From contig JAISKH010000064.1 in the NCBI GenBank assembly GCA_031261325.1, positions 1-64,000 on the forward strand: 64,000 nucleotides of DNA. Direction: 5' to 3'. The notes under the pieces are model-generated. The model made no database searches and was not told where the DNA came from. It was given only the letters and a program-made list of their open reading frames with translations. Source of the stretch: Oscillospiraceae bacterium. Lineage in GTDB: Bacteria; Bacillota; Clostridia; Oscillospirales; Oscillospiraceae. Numbering within the stretch: the stretch's first letter is position 1; each line of letters begins with the position of its first letter. The translations under genes and the position numbers were made by a program. Below, one piece after another: positions 7,505 through 17,701 of the stretch.

Positions 7505-8861
7505 GGGTCTATCCGAAAAACTCAGCGCGGCGTTTAAGAAGCTGCGCGGCAAGGGGCGGTTGAGCGAAGCCGACGTTAAGGAGGCAATGCGCGAGGTGCG
7601 CCTTGCGCTGCTTGAGGCGGACGTCAGCTATAAGGTCGTCAAGGACTTTATCGCTAAGGTGACGGAGCGCGCTTCCGGGCATGACGTGCTCGAAAGTCTA
7701 ACGCCCGCGCAGATGGTTATAAAGATTGTTAACGAGGAGCTTTGCGCCCTCATGGGTGGGACTAACGCAAAGCTGAACATTTCGTCCAAGCCGCCGACTG
7801 TCGTCATGCTCGTCGGACTTCAGGGCGCGGGTAAGACGACGAACGGCGCGAAGCTCGCGGCGTTGCAGCGCAAGCAAAATTCAAAGCGTCCGTTGCTCGT
7901 GGCTTGCGACATTTACCGTCCCGCCGCGATTAAGCAGCTTGAGACGGTGGGTAAACAGCTCGACATTCCCGTGTTCCAGATGGGCGAGACAAACCCCGTG
8001 GAGATTGCGACGGCGGCGATTGAGCACGCGCGCAAGCACGGGAACGACATGGTTTTCCTCGACACGGCGGGTCGCCTGCACATTGACGACGCGCTGATGG
8101 ACGAACTGAAAGCGATTAAGTCCGCTGTTCAGCCGAGCGAGATTTTGCTTGTGGTGGACGCTATGACGGGGCAGGACGCGGTAAACGCCGCGAGCGCGTT
8201 TGACGCGGCTCTGGATATTGACGGCGTGATGATAACAAAGATGGACGGCGACGCGCGCGGCGGCGCTGCTCTGTCGGTTTGCGCGGTGACGGGTAAGCCG
8301 ATAAAGTTCGCGGGCACGGGCGAAAAGCTTGACCAAATCGAGGTGTTCCACCCCGACCGCATGGCTTCGCGCATACTCGGCATGGGCGACATGCTGACGC
8401 TGATTGAAAAGGCGGAGCAGAATTTCGACGAGAAGAAAGCGCGCGAGCTTGCCGAAAAGCTGACGAAAAACCGCTTCACGCTGACGGATTACATGGAGCA
8501 GATGACGCAGCTGAAGTCGATGGGCAGTCTGTCCGACATTGCGGGTATGCTCCCCGGCGTGGACGCTAAGGCGCTCTCCGGCGCGACGATTGACGAACGG
8601 CAGATGGCGCGCACAGAGGCGATAATCCTGTCAATGACGCCAAAGGAACGCGAAAATCCCGCGATTCTCAACTCCAGCCGCAAGAAGCGCATCGCGGCGG
8701 GCTGCGGAATGCAGGTTGTGGATATAAACAAGCTGCTGAATCAGTTCGAGCTTATGCAGACGATGAGCAAGCAGATGAGCAAGGGCAATATGCCCGCGAT
8801 GTTCGGCGGCGGCAGAGCGAAAAAGGCGGGCAAAATGAAAAAGTCAGGTAAAAAACGCTAG
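7494..8861 (+). CDS. ffh: Signal recognition particle GTPase Ffh
   Basis: A 455-residue protein in the normal N-G-M order. The N domain is a four-helix bundle in the first 95 residues or so. The G domain has GLQGAGKTT near 108-116, DTAGRLHIDD, and TKMDGDARGG. The Met-rich M domain, which binds 4.5S RNA and signal sequences, covers about residues 325-430 and ends in a lysine-rich tail. Ffh directs nascent membrane and secreted proteins to FtsY. The ATG at 7494 lies inside the end of ylxM. An AGAGGTG element sits just ahead of it. The 87 bases after the stop hold a loose inverted repeat and then the rpsP ribosome site. Confidence 0.97.
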   Translation: MAFEGLSEKLSAAFKKLRGKGRLSEADVKEAMREVRLALLEADVSYKVVKDFIAKVTERASGHDVLESLTPAQMVIKIVNEELCALMGGTNAKLNISSKPPTVVMLVGLQGAGKTTNGAKLAALQRKQNSKRPLLVACDIYRPAAIKQLETVGKQLDIPVFQMGETNPVEIATAAIEHARKHGNDMVFLDTAGRLHIDDALMDELKAIKSAVQPSEILLVVDAMTGQDAVNAASAFDAALDIDGVMITKMDGDARGGAALSVCAVTGKPIKFAGTGEKLDQIEVFHPDRMASRILGMGDMLTLIEKAEQNFDEKKARELAEKLTKNRFTLTDYMEQMTQLKSMGSLSDIAGMLPGVDAKALSGATIDERQMARTEAIILSMTPKERENPAILNSSRKKRIAAGCGMQVVDINKLLNQFELMQTMSKQMSKGNMPAMFGGGRAKKAGKMKKSGKKR

Positions 8862-8948
8862 TGAAATGCTTGGCGGTAACTAATTGAATGTAAATAGCGG
8901 ACATGCTTCGCTGTTACAGATATAACATAATTTTGGAGGAAAAACATC

Positions 8949-9209
8949 ATGGTTAAAATCAGACTGCGCCGCTTGGGCGCGAAAAAGGCTCCTTTCTATC
9001 GCGTCGTCGTTGCGGATTCGCATTTCGCGCGCGACGGGCGGTTCATCGAGGAAATCGGCACATACGACCCGACGACAACGCCGTCAGCAATCAAAATCAA
9101 CCTTGAGCGCGCCCATTACTGGGTCAAGAACGGCGCACAACCGACGGACACGGTTCGCGCGCTGATTAAGAAAGCCGAGGCTGCGGCTCCCGCTCCGGCG
9201 GCGGAATAG
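8949..9209 (+). CDS. rpsP: 30S ribosomal protein bS16
   Basis: An 86-residue protein starting [20 protein letters not shown], which is diagnostic of bS16, followed by [14 protein letters not shown]. It is a structural protein of the small ribosomal subunit body. A GGAGG site precedes the ATG. The C-terminal seven residues or so are an Ala/Pro extension that is not conserved. It sits between ffh and khpA, the standard Firmicutes order. Confidence 0.97.
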   Translation: MVKIRLRRLGAKKAPFYRVVVADSHFARDGRFIEEIGTYDPTTTPSAIKINLERAHYWVKNGAQPTDTVRALIKKAEAAAPAPAAE

Positions 9210-9212
9210 CCT

Positions 9213-9443
9213 ATGAAAGAACTGCTGCTGTATGTGGCGCAGAGTCTCGTCGATAACCCCGCCGAGGTCACGGTCACGGAGCGTGAGGGCGCGGGTGAGA
9301 CGGTTTTTGAGCTGCATGTCGCTCCCGGGGATATGGGCAAGGTAATCGGTCGGCAGGGGCGGATAGCCAAGGAAATCCGCTCGCTGCTCCGCGCCGCCGC
9401 CATTCGCGCGGGAACGCGCGTGTCGGTCGATATTGTTGACTGA
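9213..9443 (+). CDS. khpA: KH-domain RNA-binding protein KhpA
   Basis: A 76-residue protein made of a single type II KH domain. The GxxG loop is in VIGRQGRIAKEIRSLL. KhpA (YlqC) binds RNA broadly and pairs with KhpB/Jag in Firmicutes, affecting cell elongation and division; this is family knowledge. It starts three bases after the rpsP stop, and its TGA overlaps the rimM ATG (TGATG), so rpsP-khpA-rimM are tightly coupled. Confidence 0.92.
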   Translation: MKELLLYVAQSLVDNPAEVTVTEREGAGETVFELHVAPGDMGKVIGRQGRIAKEIRSLLRAAAIRAGTRVSVDIVD

Positions 9444-9931
9444 TGGCTGCGCAATTTCTTGAAGCGGGGAAAATTGTAAACACTCATGGCGTGCGCGGCG
9501 CGGTTAAGATTCAACCGTGGGCAAACACGCCTGAGTTTTTGTTGCGCTTTGACTCGCTGTATGTGGACGGCGCGCCGCTAAAGGTCATGTCGGCAAGCGC
9601 GGCGCGCGACCTCGTGCTTGTCAAGTTTGAGGGCGTTGACTCGTTTGAGGACGCTCTGCGGCTTAAGAACAAGCTTGTGTTCATCGACCGCGCCGACGCG
9701 GAGCTTGACGAGGGCGAGCGATTCATCGCCGACTTAATTGGGTTGGACGCGCTTGACGACGCGACGGGAGAGAGTTTCGGGCGCGTGACCGACGTGCTGG
9801 ATTTGCCGGCGCACGACGTGTATGTGGTTACGGGAGCGCGGGAGTGGCTTATCCCCGCGGTGCCGGAATTTGTCGTATCCGTGGACGTTGACGGCGGGCA
9901 TGTGCGGTTTCGGTTGCTCGAGGGGCTGTAG
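9443..9931 (+). CDS. rimM: 16S rRNA processing protein RimM
   Basis: A 162-residue protein with the RimM N-terminal beta-barrel (KIVNTHGVRGAVKI is typical) and a C-terminal PRC-barrel ending in VPEFVVSVDVDGGHV. RimM binds uS19 and helps mature the head of the 30S subunit. Its ATG overlaps the khpA stop by one base. The stop is immediately followed by the heptamer repeat listed at 9932. Confidence 0.93.
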   Translation: MAAQFLEAGKIVNTHGVRGAVKIQPWANTPEFLLRFDSLYVDGAPLKVMSASAARDLVLVKFEGVDSFEDALRLKNKLVFIDRADAELDEGERFIADLIGLDALDDATGESFGRVTDVLDLPAHDVYVVTGAREWLIPAVPEFVVSVDVDGGHVRFRLLEGL

Positions 9932-9982
9932 GCAATTGACAGTTGACAATTGACAATTAACAATTTGGGACGAGGGTGCGGG
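9932..9982 (+). repeat. Heptameric intergenic repeat, copy A
   Basis: Four and a half units of AATTGAC or one-base variants run from 9934 to 9965, followed by GGACGAGGGTGCGG. Nearly the same ~50 bases recur at 59351-59400 in the same orientation. Both copies directly follow a stop codon and lie just before the next gene. Each unit contains a TTGACA-like hexamer. Confidence 0.85.
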
Positions 9983-9990
9983 GACTGTAC

Positions 9991-10761
9991 ATGTATCGCA
10001 TTGACATTATGACTTTGTTTCCCGATTCTGTCGGGGCTGTGCTGCGCGAGAGTATTCTCGGGCGGGCGCGTGAGCGCGGGCTGCTCGGGCTTGAGTGCCA
10101 CCAGATACGCGAGTACACGACGAACAAGCAGATGCAGGTTGACGACTACCCTTACGGCGGCGGGCGCGGGTGCGTCATGTACGCGCAACCGCTGTACGAC
10201 TGCCGTCGGCACATATTGGACGGCGCGGCTCCCGAGGAGCGCGTGCGTACAATATACATGTCTCCGTGCGGCGCGCCATTCAGGCAGGCGGACGCAAGAC
10301 GGCTCAGGGACGATTACGACAGGCTGATTCTCGTTTGCGGGCACTATGAGGGCGTGGATGAGCGGTTCATTGAGGAGTGCGTGGACGAGGAAATTTCGCT
10401 CGGCGACTTTGTGGTTACGGGCGGAGAGATTCCCGCGCTTGCTGTCGCGGACGCGGTGTGCCGACTTGTGCCCGGGGTATTGCCCGACGAGGAGTGCTTC
10501 ACGGACGAGAGCCATTGGGACGGCACGTTGGAATACCCGCAATATACGCGTCCCGAGGTTTGGTTGGGGCGCGCTGTGCCGAAGATTTTGCTGTCGGGGC
10601 ACCACGAGAACGTGCGCAAGTGGCGGCGCAAGCAGTCGATTGTGCGCACGCGCGAGCGGCGACCCGACATGTACGAGCTGTTGCGGCTTGACAGTAAAGA
10701 GGACGTCAAGCTGTTGCGGGAGATAGAGCGTGAGACGGAAATTGAGGTTTCCGACGAGTGA
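9991..10761 (+). CDS. trmD: tRNA (guanine-37-N1)-methyltransferase TrmD
   Basis: A 256-residue SPOUT-class methyltransferase. It starts MYRIDIMTLFPD and contains DDYPYGGGRGCVMY, LVCGHYEGVDER and EISLGDFVVTGGE, the knot-forming SAM-binding segments. The C-terminal part HHENVRKWRRKQ binds tRNA. TrmD makes m1G37 next to the anticodon and prevents frameshifting; it is essential in most bacteria. The start is taken as ATG 9991; a GTG at 9976 is in frame but lies in the repeat-derived sequence. It closes the ffh-rpsP-khpA-rimM-trmD run, and a terminator follows. Confidence 0.96.
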   Translation: MYRIDIMTLFPDSVGAVLRESILGRARERGLLGLECHQIREYTTNKQMQVDDYPYGGGRGCVMYAQPLYDCRRHILDGAAPEERVRTIYMSPCGAPFRQADARRLRDDYDRLILVCGHYEGVDERFIEECVDEEISLGDFVVTGGEIPALAVADAVCRLVPGVLPDEECFTDESHWDGTLEYPQYTRPEVWLGRAVPKILLSGHHENVRKWRRKQSIVRTRERRPDMYELLRLDSKEDVKLLREIERETEIEVSDE

Positions 10762-10771
10762 ATAAATAGTT

Positions 10772-10797
10772 AAAGCCCACCTTTTCGGCGGGCTTTT
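10772..10797 (+). terminator. Terminator after trmD
   Basis: AAAGCCCACC and GGCGGGCTTT form a hairpin with one A/C mismatch and a five-base loop, followed by T's. It ends just before the stop codon of the convergent lipoprotein gene at 10802. Confidence 0.75.
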
Positions 10798-10801
10798 CGC
10801 T

Positions 10802-11278
10802 TTATTCGGGGGAGTACGCTTCAAAAGCTATGATGTACAGGCTTGCTTCGAGATTGTAAATGCCGAGCATGTCCTCCGTTATGTCAAGCTCGGGGGTATC
10901 GTCCGTTATGCGGAACCGTTCTTCTTGTTGGCGGCTCGCGTAGTCGATGCCCCATGTCGCGTGCGGGTTGCCGTCCGCCGCGAATGCAGGGTCGCTCATG
11001 TCGGGGTTGATTATCGTGAGCTTCGCGCCCGTCAGGTATGTTATTACGAGCAGGTCAACGTCCGCGCCGCCGTCGTCTTGGTACGTCTCGTTTCTATCGC
11101 CGACGACCTCCGTTACCTCAATTTCAAGCCCCTGATAGGTGAAACGCCGCGTCTCCCCTGTCGGTTCGGGTAATGCGCTCGGACTTGCCGCGCCCTGATT
11201 TGCCGCGCACGACGCGGTGATGACTAACAGCGCGGCTGTCAGCAGTATGCAGATGAGTTTTTCACGCGTTACCTCCAC
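10802..11278 (-). CDS. Uncharacterised lipoprotein
   Basis: A 158-residue protein with a lipoprotein signal peptide: basic start, hydrophobic core LICILLTAALLVIT, and lipobox TASC with Cys24. After a short P/S/T-rich linker, the mature part is one small acidic domain (FTYQGLEIEVTEV..., ITEDMLGIYNLEASLYIIAF) that I do not recognise. The start is GTG 11278, the only usual start codon in frame there. It overlaps the last 10 bases of the AEC carrier gene, so it is probably translated by coupling. It ends the pgk-tpiA-eno-can-AEC run, which may be its transcription unit. A role in sensing or binding at the membrane surface is only a guess. Confidence 0.7.
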   Translation of the reverse strand: MEVTREKLICILLTAALLVITASCAANQGAASPSALPEPTGETRRFTYQGLEIEVTEVVGDRNETYQDDGGADVDLLVITYLTGAKLTIINPDMSDPAFAADGNPHATWGIDYASRQQEERFRITDDTPELDITEDMLGIYNLEASLYIIAFEAYSPE

Positions 11279-12198
11279 GCTATAAATTTCGCGAGTGTTG
11301 CGAAAACGGGTAGCGTTATGATTGACAGCAGGGTTGTCAGCGAGACTATGCGGGCGGCGGTTGCGGTATCGCGCTTGAAGCGTTCGGCGAACATTGCGGT
11401 CACGCCCGCCGACGGCGTTGCGGCAAGGATTACGACCGTGCAGTAGACGATTGGCGGCATGTGCAGCGGCAGCAGCGCGAGCGCGGCAACCGCTGGGAGC
11501 GCGATTAGCTTAAGCGCGCTGACGGCGTACAGCTCGCGCACTTTGAATAGCTTGAGTAAATCCGCGTCCGCCATTTGTGCGCCGATTACGAACATCGCCA
11601 TCGGCGTGTTAACGTCCGCGACGAAGCGGAGCGCGTTGCCAATCGGCGACGGGAGCTTGATATTCAGCGCGAAAAACAGCAAGCCGATGATGAAGCCGAA
11701 CGTGCCCGGGTTGACAAGCACGGCTCGCAGCGACGCGTTTTCGCGCCCGCCCATGAGGACTACGCCGTGCGTCCAATGGACGAGCTGGAAGATTATCAGG
11801 AACACCGTCGCGAATATCAACGCCTCCCCGCCGAGAACGGAGTTAATCAGCGGGATTCCCATAAACGCGCAGTTCGTGTATATGCCGCCGAAACGGAGCA
11901 CGTCGCGCGTGTCGGGCGGCTGCTTGCGGAACAGTATGCCGCTCGGAATTATGGAAATTACGAAGTAGATTATACAACCGAGCGCGGCAAAGCCCATGTC
12001 GCGCCACGCGGACGCGGTCGGCTCAAGTTGCATGGAATTGATAATCAGGCACGGCGACACGACATACAGCAGGATAAACATAATCTGCGACTGCGCGGGT
12101 TGCGTGAGTTTTTTGAGTTTTTTCAGCACAAAGCCCGCCGCCATCATGATGAACAGCGTCAGCACCTGCCCCGCGACGGTTAGTAGATTTGTCAGCAT
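11269..12198 (-). CDS. AEC-family (auxin efflux carrier-like) transporter
   Basis: A 309-residue membrane protein with about ten helices. The start TVAGQVLTLFIMMAAGFVL is typical of bacterial AEC-family carriers, as are the repeated helix pairs and the central VVSPCLIINS segment (equivalent to the half-site in this fold). Known bacterial members carry malate, malonate or other dicarboxylates or monocarboxylates; the substrate here is not readable. The ATG at 12198 overlaps the carbonic anhydrase stop (TGATG), and the 3' end overlaps the lipoprotein start. Coupling to carbonic anhydrase and glycolytic genes suggests organic-acid export linked to CO2 fixation, as inference. Confidence 0.82.
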   Translation of the reverse strand: MLTNLLTVAGQVLTLFIMMAAGFVLKKLKKLTQPAQSQIMFILLYVVSPCLIINSMQLEPTASAWRDMGFAALGCIIYFVISIIPSGILFRKQPPDTRDVLRFGGIYTNCAFMGIPLINSVLGGEALIFATVFLIIFQLVHWTHGVVLMGGRENASLRAVLVNPGTFGFIIGLLFFALNIKLPSPIGNALRFVADVNTPMAMFVIGAQMADADLLKLFKVRELYAVSALKLIALPAVAALALLPLHMPPIVYCTVVILAATPSAGVTAMFAERFKRDTATAARIVSLTTLLSIITLPVFATLAKFIAWR

Positions 12199-12761
12199 CA
12201 ATAGAACTCGACCGCGCCGGTTTCTATATCGTAGACGGCTTTATGTATCGCGGCTTTGCCCGCGTTTACGAGTTCGCGCAGCTCCGCGTTTTCGAGCAGT
12301 CGGGCGACGCTGTTGTCGATATTCTTGCGGCACGCGGCGAGCGGTTCCGTCTCACCCGCGAGTGCGTACGTTATCTCGCCGACGAGCGCGCCAAGCCCCG
12401 TGTGCCCGTGGGCATGTCCGCCTTCCAGAGCCGCGCCGACCGCGCCGCAATGCGTGTGCCCCATTACGACGATTACTTGCGCGCCGAGATGCGCGGCGGC
12501 GTACTCCGCGCTGCCGCTCTCGAAGTCGCCGACGACGTTGCCCGCCGTGCGAATTACGAACAGGCTGCCGAGTCCGACCGAGAAAATATGCTCCGGCACG
12601 ACGCGCGAATCCGCGCAGGTGAGCACCACGGCGAACGGGTGCTGTCCGTTAACCGCAAGGTCGCGGCGGCGCGCTTCCGACACGTCGCCGTTGTTCGTCT
12701 TTGCCGAGAGGTATTCGGCGTTGCCCGATTTGAGAGCCTCGATTATTTCTGTGACTGTCAT
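12198..12761 (-). CDS. Beta-class carbonic anhydrase
   Basis: A 187-residue enzyme interconverting CO2 and bicarbonate. The zinc ligands are Cys49 in TCADSR, His102 and Cys105 in GHTHCG, with the Asp51/Arg53 dyad present. It is cytoplasmic, with no signal peptide. ATG 12761 is chosen because GGAG lies nine bases upstream; the frame is open for 19 more codons but without a ribosome site. The eno stop lies 29 bases upstream and the AEC gene overlaps downstream, so it appears to be co-transcribed with glycolytic genes. Bicarbonate could feed PEP or pyruvate carboxylation. The length is on the short side for the class but complete. Confidence 0.9.
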   Translation of the reverse strand: MTVTEIIEALKSGNAEYLSAKTNNGDVSEARRRDLAVNGQHPFAVVLTCADSRVVPEHIFSVGLGSLFVIRTAGNVVGDFESGSAEYAAAHLGAQVIVVMGHTHCGAVGAALEGGHAHGHTGLGALVGEITYALAGETEPLAACRKNIDNSVARLLENAELRELVNAGKAAIHKAVYDIETGAVEFY

Positions 12762-12790
12762 TTGTGACGTCTCCTTTTCTGTTGCTATAT

Positions 12791-14829
<2,039 letters not shown>

Positions 14830-14842
14830 TCTTCTCACTTTT

Positions 14843-16057
14843 TTACGCGTCCAACAGGCAGTCGATGCCGGGGAGCACCTTGCCCTCCAAGAACTCAAGC
14901 GTCGCGCCGCCGCCGGTTGAGACGTGCGTGACGCGTCCTTCAAGTCCGAACTGCCGAACCGCCGCCGCGCTGTCTCCGCCGCCGACGATTGAGACAATGC
15001 GCGGGTCGGTCATCGCCATTGCAACCATGCGCGAGCCGTTTGAGAACTTGGGCAGCTCGAACATGCCCATGGGTCCGTTCCAGATGACGGTGCCCGCGTC
15101 CTTGATGATTGACACAAACTCGTTCGCCGCCTTGGGTCCGATGTCGATACCCATCATGCCGTCGGGAATATCATAGCTTGAAACGACTTGCGGCTCCGCG
15201 TTTTCCGTGGTTTCGGCGGCTATCAGCGAATCGCTCGGTAACACGAGACGCACGCCGAGCTTCTGCGCCTTTTCTATTACGTCACGCGCGTATTGCAAGC
15301 GGTCGTCGTCGCAGATTGACGAGCCGATTGAGCCGCCGCGCGCCTTGATGAACGTATACGCCATGCCGCCGCCGAGCAGCAGCGTGTCGGCTTTGTCGAG
15401 AAGATTTACGATTACTCCCAGTTTATCACTGACCTTGCTGCCGCCGAGTATTGCAACGAAAGGCGTTTTCGGGTCGGCGAGCGCTTTGCCGATGTGATAA
15501 AGCTCCTTTTCGAGCAGGAATCCCGCGACGGCGGGCAGATAGTGCGACACGCCCTCAATCGAAGCGTGCGCGCGGTGGACGCTGCCGAACGCGTCCTCCA
15601 CAAATATGTCGGCAAGCGACGCGAGCTGCCGCGCGAACTCGGGGTCGTTCTCTTCCTCCTCCGCGTGGAAGCGGAGATTTTCGAGAAGCATAATCTCGCC
15701 CCATTTCAGCTCCGCGGCGAGTCTGCGCGCGTCCTCACCTATCACGTCGCGCGCCATTTTGACGGGCTTGCCAAGTAGCTCCGTCAGGCGTTCGCCGACG
15801 ACCTTGAGCGAAAATTCGTCGCTGCGCTCACCCTTGGGTCTGCCGAGGTGCGAGCAGGCGATGACAGCCGCGCCTTGGTCGAGCAGATAACGGATAGTGG
15901 GCAGCGCGGAGATGATGCGACCGTCGTCCGTTATCGCGCCCGTGGGGTCGAGCGGGATATTGAAATCGCAGCGCAGCAGAATCTTTTTGCCCTTAACCTC
16001 AATGTCCGAAATGGACTTCTTGTTGTATTGCATTATCTTTTCCTTTACAAAACTCAT
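14843..16057 (-). CDS. pgk: Phosphoglycerate kinase
   Basis: A 404-residue two-domain kinase making ATP and 3-phosphoglycerate from 1,3-bisphosphoglycerate. The N domain has LRCDFNIPLD (the PGK signature), CSHLGRPKG and the substrate-binding arginines. The C domain has the nucleotide segment GGSKVSDK and the GGGDSAAA and STGGGATLE loops. Two starts are possible: ATG 16057 with AAGGAGG just upstream, used here, and ATG 16033 (MQYNKKSI), which would match family length better. It heads the glycolytic run, with a promoter at 16123-16151. Confidence 0.96.
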   Translation of the reverse strand: MSFVKEKIMQYNKKSISDIEVKGKKILLRCDFNIPLDPTGAITDDGRIISALPTIRYLLDQGAAVIACSHLGRPKGERSDEFSLKVVGERLTELLGKPVKMARDVIGEDARRLAAELKWGEIMLLENLRFHAEEEENDPEFARQLASLADIFVEDAFGSVHRAHASIEGVSHYLPAVAGFLLEKELYHIGKALADPKTPFVAILGGSKVSDKLGVIVNLLDKADTLLLGGGMAYTFIKARGGSIGSSICDDDRLQYARDVIEKAQKLGVRLVLPSDSLIAAETTENAEPQVVSSYDIPDGMMGIDIGPKAANEFVSIIKDAGTVIWNGPMGMFELPKFSNGSRMVAMAMTDPRIVSIVGGGDSAAAVRQFGLEGRVTHVSTGGGATLEFLEGKVLPGIDCLLDA

Positions 16058-16093
16058 GGTTCCTCCTTCGTCCTCACGGACTGTCTGCTCATG

Positions 16094-16151
16094 CTGCCGT
16101 CGGCAGGGTCACAGTTCTTTTTATTGTATCGTGAACGCGGATACATTTCAA
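16094..16151 (-). promoter_or_regulatory. Promoter and palindrome upstream of pgk
   Basis: On the minus strand TTGAAA (16151-16146) and TACAAT (16128-16123) are 17 bases apart. CTGCCG-T-CGGCAG at 16094-16106 is a near-perfect palindrome about ten bases into the transcript. It is an operator candidate; the regulator is not known. Confidence 0.65.
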
Positions 16152-16224
16152 GCTATTTTTTCCTCAATACACCGTTTTCTATTCGCGGCGGTGTTCGGTA
16201 ATTCCTGCGTAAAGTAAGAATAAG

Positions 16225-16254
16225 CAGGTACCGCGCCTTTTGGCGCAGTACCTG
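16225..16254 (-). terminator. Hairpin after the DUF2716-like gene
   Basis: CAGGTAC-c-GCGCC pairs with GGCGC-a-GTACCTG around a four-base loop. On the minus strand a T-rich but interrupted stretch follows. It is probably the terminator of the nadB-nadC-DUF2716 run; the weak U-tract lowers confidence. The remainder of 16058-16288 holds the pgk promoter. Confidence 0.55.
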
Positions 16255-16288
16255 TTGTATCTTCATGTCGCAATATCTACGACTTGGG

Positions 16289-16849
16289 TTACGATTCGTT
16301 ACCTCGGGTTACGCGGAGCAGGTCCAAATCGGCGGATTGTTCGCGGAAAAGGTTCATCAGCTTTTCTCCGAATACCCAGAATTTTTTTAACCAAGGGTGC
16401 GTGAAGTAGCCCCACGAGAAATCTCTCGCAACAAAGAAATAATAGTCGCCGTCGGGATAAAATCGCGGGAAATAAGCGTTATACCCGTCGGGGTATTCGA
16501 GACTTATTGTGAAAGCAGGATTCGCTTTGGTTGCAAGGCTGATTCGCGGATTATAGCGGAAGCACGTGTGTTGCCAATCAAGCGCGTAAAGGTAATCGTC
16601 CTCCCCCAAGCAAGCAATCAGGAATGATATGATAAGCTCGTCCTGCGCCGTATCCTCCGCTAAGTCCCAATTGTGGCTCTCCTGAATGTCATATTCGTCG
16701 AATGGCAGAGAAAAGACAAACGCGTCATAAGGTATTGGCGGTTTGCTGTATTGCGGCTTGAATTTGAAGTCCGCGTATATCTTATCCCATACCGTTTGAC
16801 TTTCGTTTTCCTCAAGTATAGTCCAAACCTCGTTCTGCATATATGACAC
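16289..16849 (-). CDS. DUF2716-like protein
   Basis: A 186-residue soluble acidic protein rich in Trp, Tyr and Phe. The segments YALDWQHTCFRYNPR, FYPDGDYYFFVARDF and GYFTHPWLKKFWVFGEKL resemble my memory of the DUF2716 family, small cytoplasmic proteins of unknown function common in Bacilli and Clostridia. The frame begins at GTG 16849, with an ATG at 16840 as the alternative; neither has a clear ribosome site. It starts ten bases after nadC, so it is probably translated from the same message. No catalytic motif is visible. A role in NAD metabolism is suggested only by position. Confidence 0.6.
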   Translation of the reverse strand: MSYMQNEVWTILEENESQTVWDKIYADFKFKPQYSKPPIPYDAFVFSLPFDEYDIQESHNWDLAEDTAQDELIISFLIACLGEDDYLYALDWQHTCFRYNPRISLATKANPAFTISLEYPDGYNAYFPRFYPDGDYYFFVARDFSWGYFTHPWLKKFWVFGEKLMNLFREQSADLDLLRVTRGNES

Positions 16850-16859
16850 CGCAATTCTG

Positions 16860-17699
16860 TCAGAATTTAAGGCTGATATCCATTGCGCGTACCGTGTGGG
16901 TCAGCGCGCCAATTGAGATTATGTCCACGCCCGTTTGCGCAACCTCACGCAGGTCGCGGTCGCCCATGTTGCCTGAGGCTTCGGTTAGCGCGCGCCCCGC
17001 GACGCGAGCTACAGCCGCCGCCATTTGCGGGATTGTCATGTTATCGAGCATGATAATGTCCGCGCCCGCCGCGAGTGCTTCATCGAGTTGCGCTTCGGTT
17101 TCGACTTCGACCTCAATCTTCAGCGTGTGCGGCGCGTTCAACCGCGCGGCGTTAACGGCGTTCGTGATGCCGCCCGCCGCGGCTATGTGGTTGTCCTTAA
17201 TCAGTATGCCGTCCGACAGCCCGAAACGGTGATTGCTTCCGCCACCGCAACGTACCGCGTACTTTTCGAGGACGCGCATACCCGGCGTTGTCTTGCGCGT
17301 GTCCGCAATGCGCGCGCGGGTGCCGCTTACTGTCGCGACGGCTTGCGCCGTGCGCGTGGCTATGCCCGACAGACGTTGCAGCACGTTGAGCGCGACGCGC
17401 TCGCCCGTCAAGACCGCGCGGGACGCTCCCTCAATTTCGGCGATAATGTCGCCCTTTGCGACGTGCGCACCGTCGGCGACGAGCGGCTTGACCGCAACGT
17501 CCGCGCTGACGAGCGCGTACACACGCGCGATAAGCCCAATGCCGCAGATTACGCCAGACTCCTTGGCGCGGAACACGCCGCGTGAGCGCGCGTCCTCGGG
17601 TACGCAGCACGTTGTCGTTACGTCGCCCGTGCCTATATCCTCCGCAAGCGCGGCGCGCAGGAAGTTTTCAAGACCCGGGAAGTCAAGTAAATCCGCCAT
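16860..17699 (-). CDS. nadC: Nicotinate-nucleotide pyrophosphorylase (carboxylating)
   Basis: A 279-residue quinolinate phosphoribosyltransferase. It joins quinolinate and PRPP to give nicotinate mononucleotide, CO2 and PPi in de novo NAD synthesis. Signatures are ALAEDIGTGDVTT, ALNVLQRLSGIATRT, DTRKTTPGMR and GGGSNHRFGLSDGILIKDNH, with the substrate-binding Arg, Lys and His residues present. The C-terminal barrel continues with VEVETEAQLDEAL and IMLDNM. ATG 17699 has GGAGGAATAGCA in front, lying over the nadB stop. The nadA gene expected with nadB and nadC is not in the window. Confidence 0.96.
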   Translation of the reverse strand: MADLLDFPGLENFLRAALAEDIGTGDVTTTCCVPEDARSRGVFRAKESGVICGIGLIARVYALVSADVAVKPLVADGAHVAKGDIIAEIEGASRAVLTGERVALNVLQRLSGIATRTAQAVATVSGTRARIADTRKTTPGMRVLEKYAVRCGGGSNHRFGLSDGILIKDNHIAAAGGITNAVNAARLNAPHTLKIEVEVETEAQLDEALAAGADIIMLDNMTIPQMAAAVARVAGRALTEASGNMGDRDLREVAQTGVDIISIGALTHTVRAMDISLKF

Positions 17700-17701
17700 T
17701 G

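Noticed and set aside
9511-10824. A 437-codon open frame on the minus strand across rimM and trmD
   Set aside because: It is antisense to two certain genes, rich in Arg/His/Pro as expected from mirrored GC-rich codons, and has no ribosome site or family motif.
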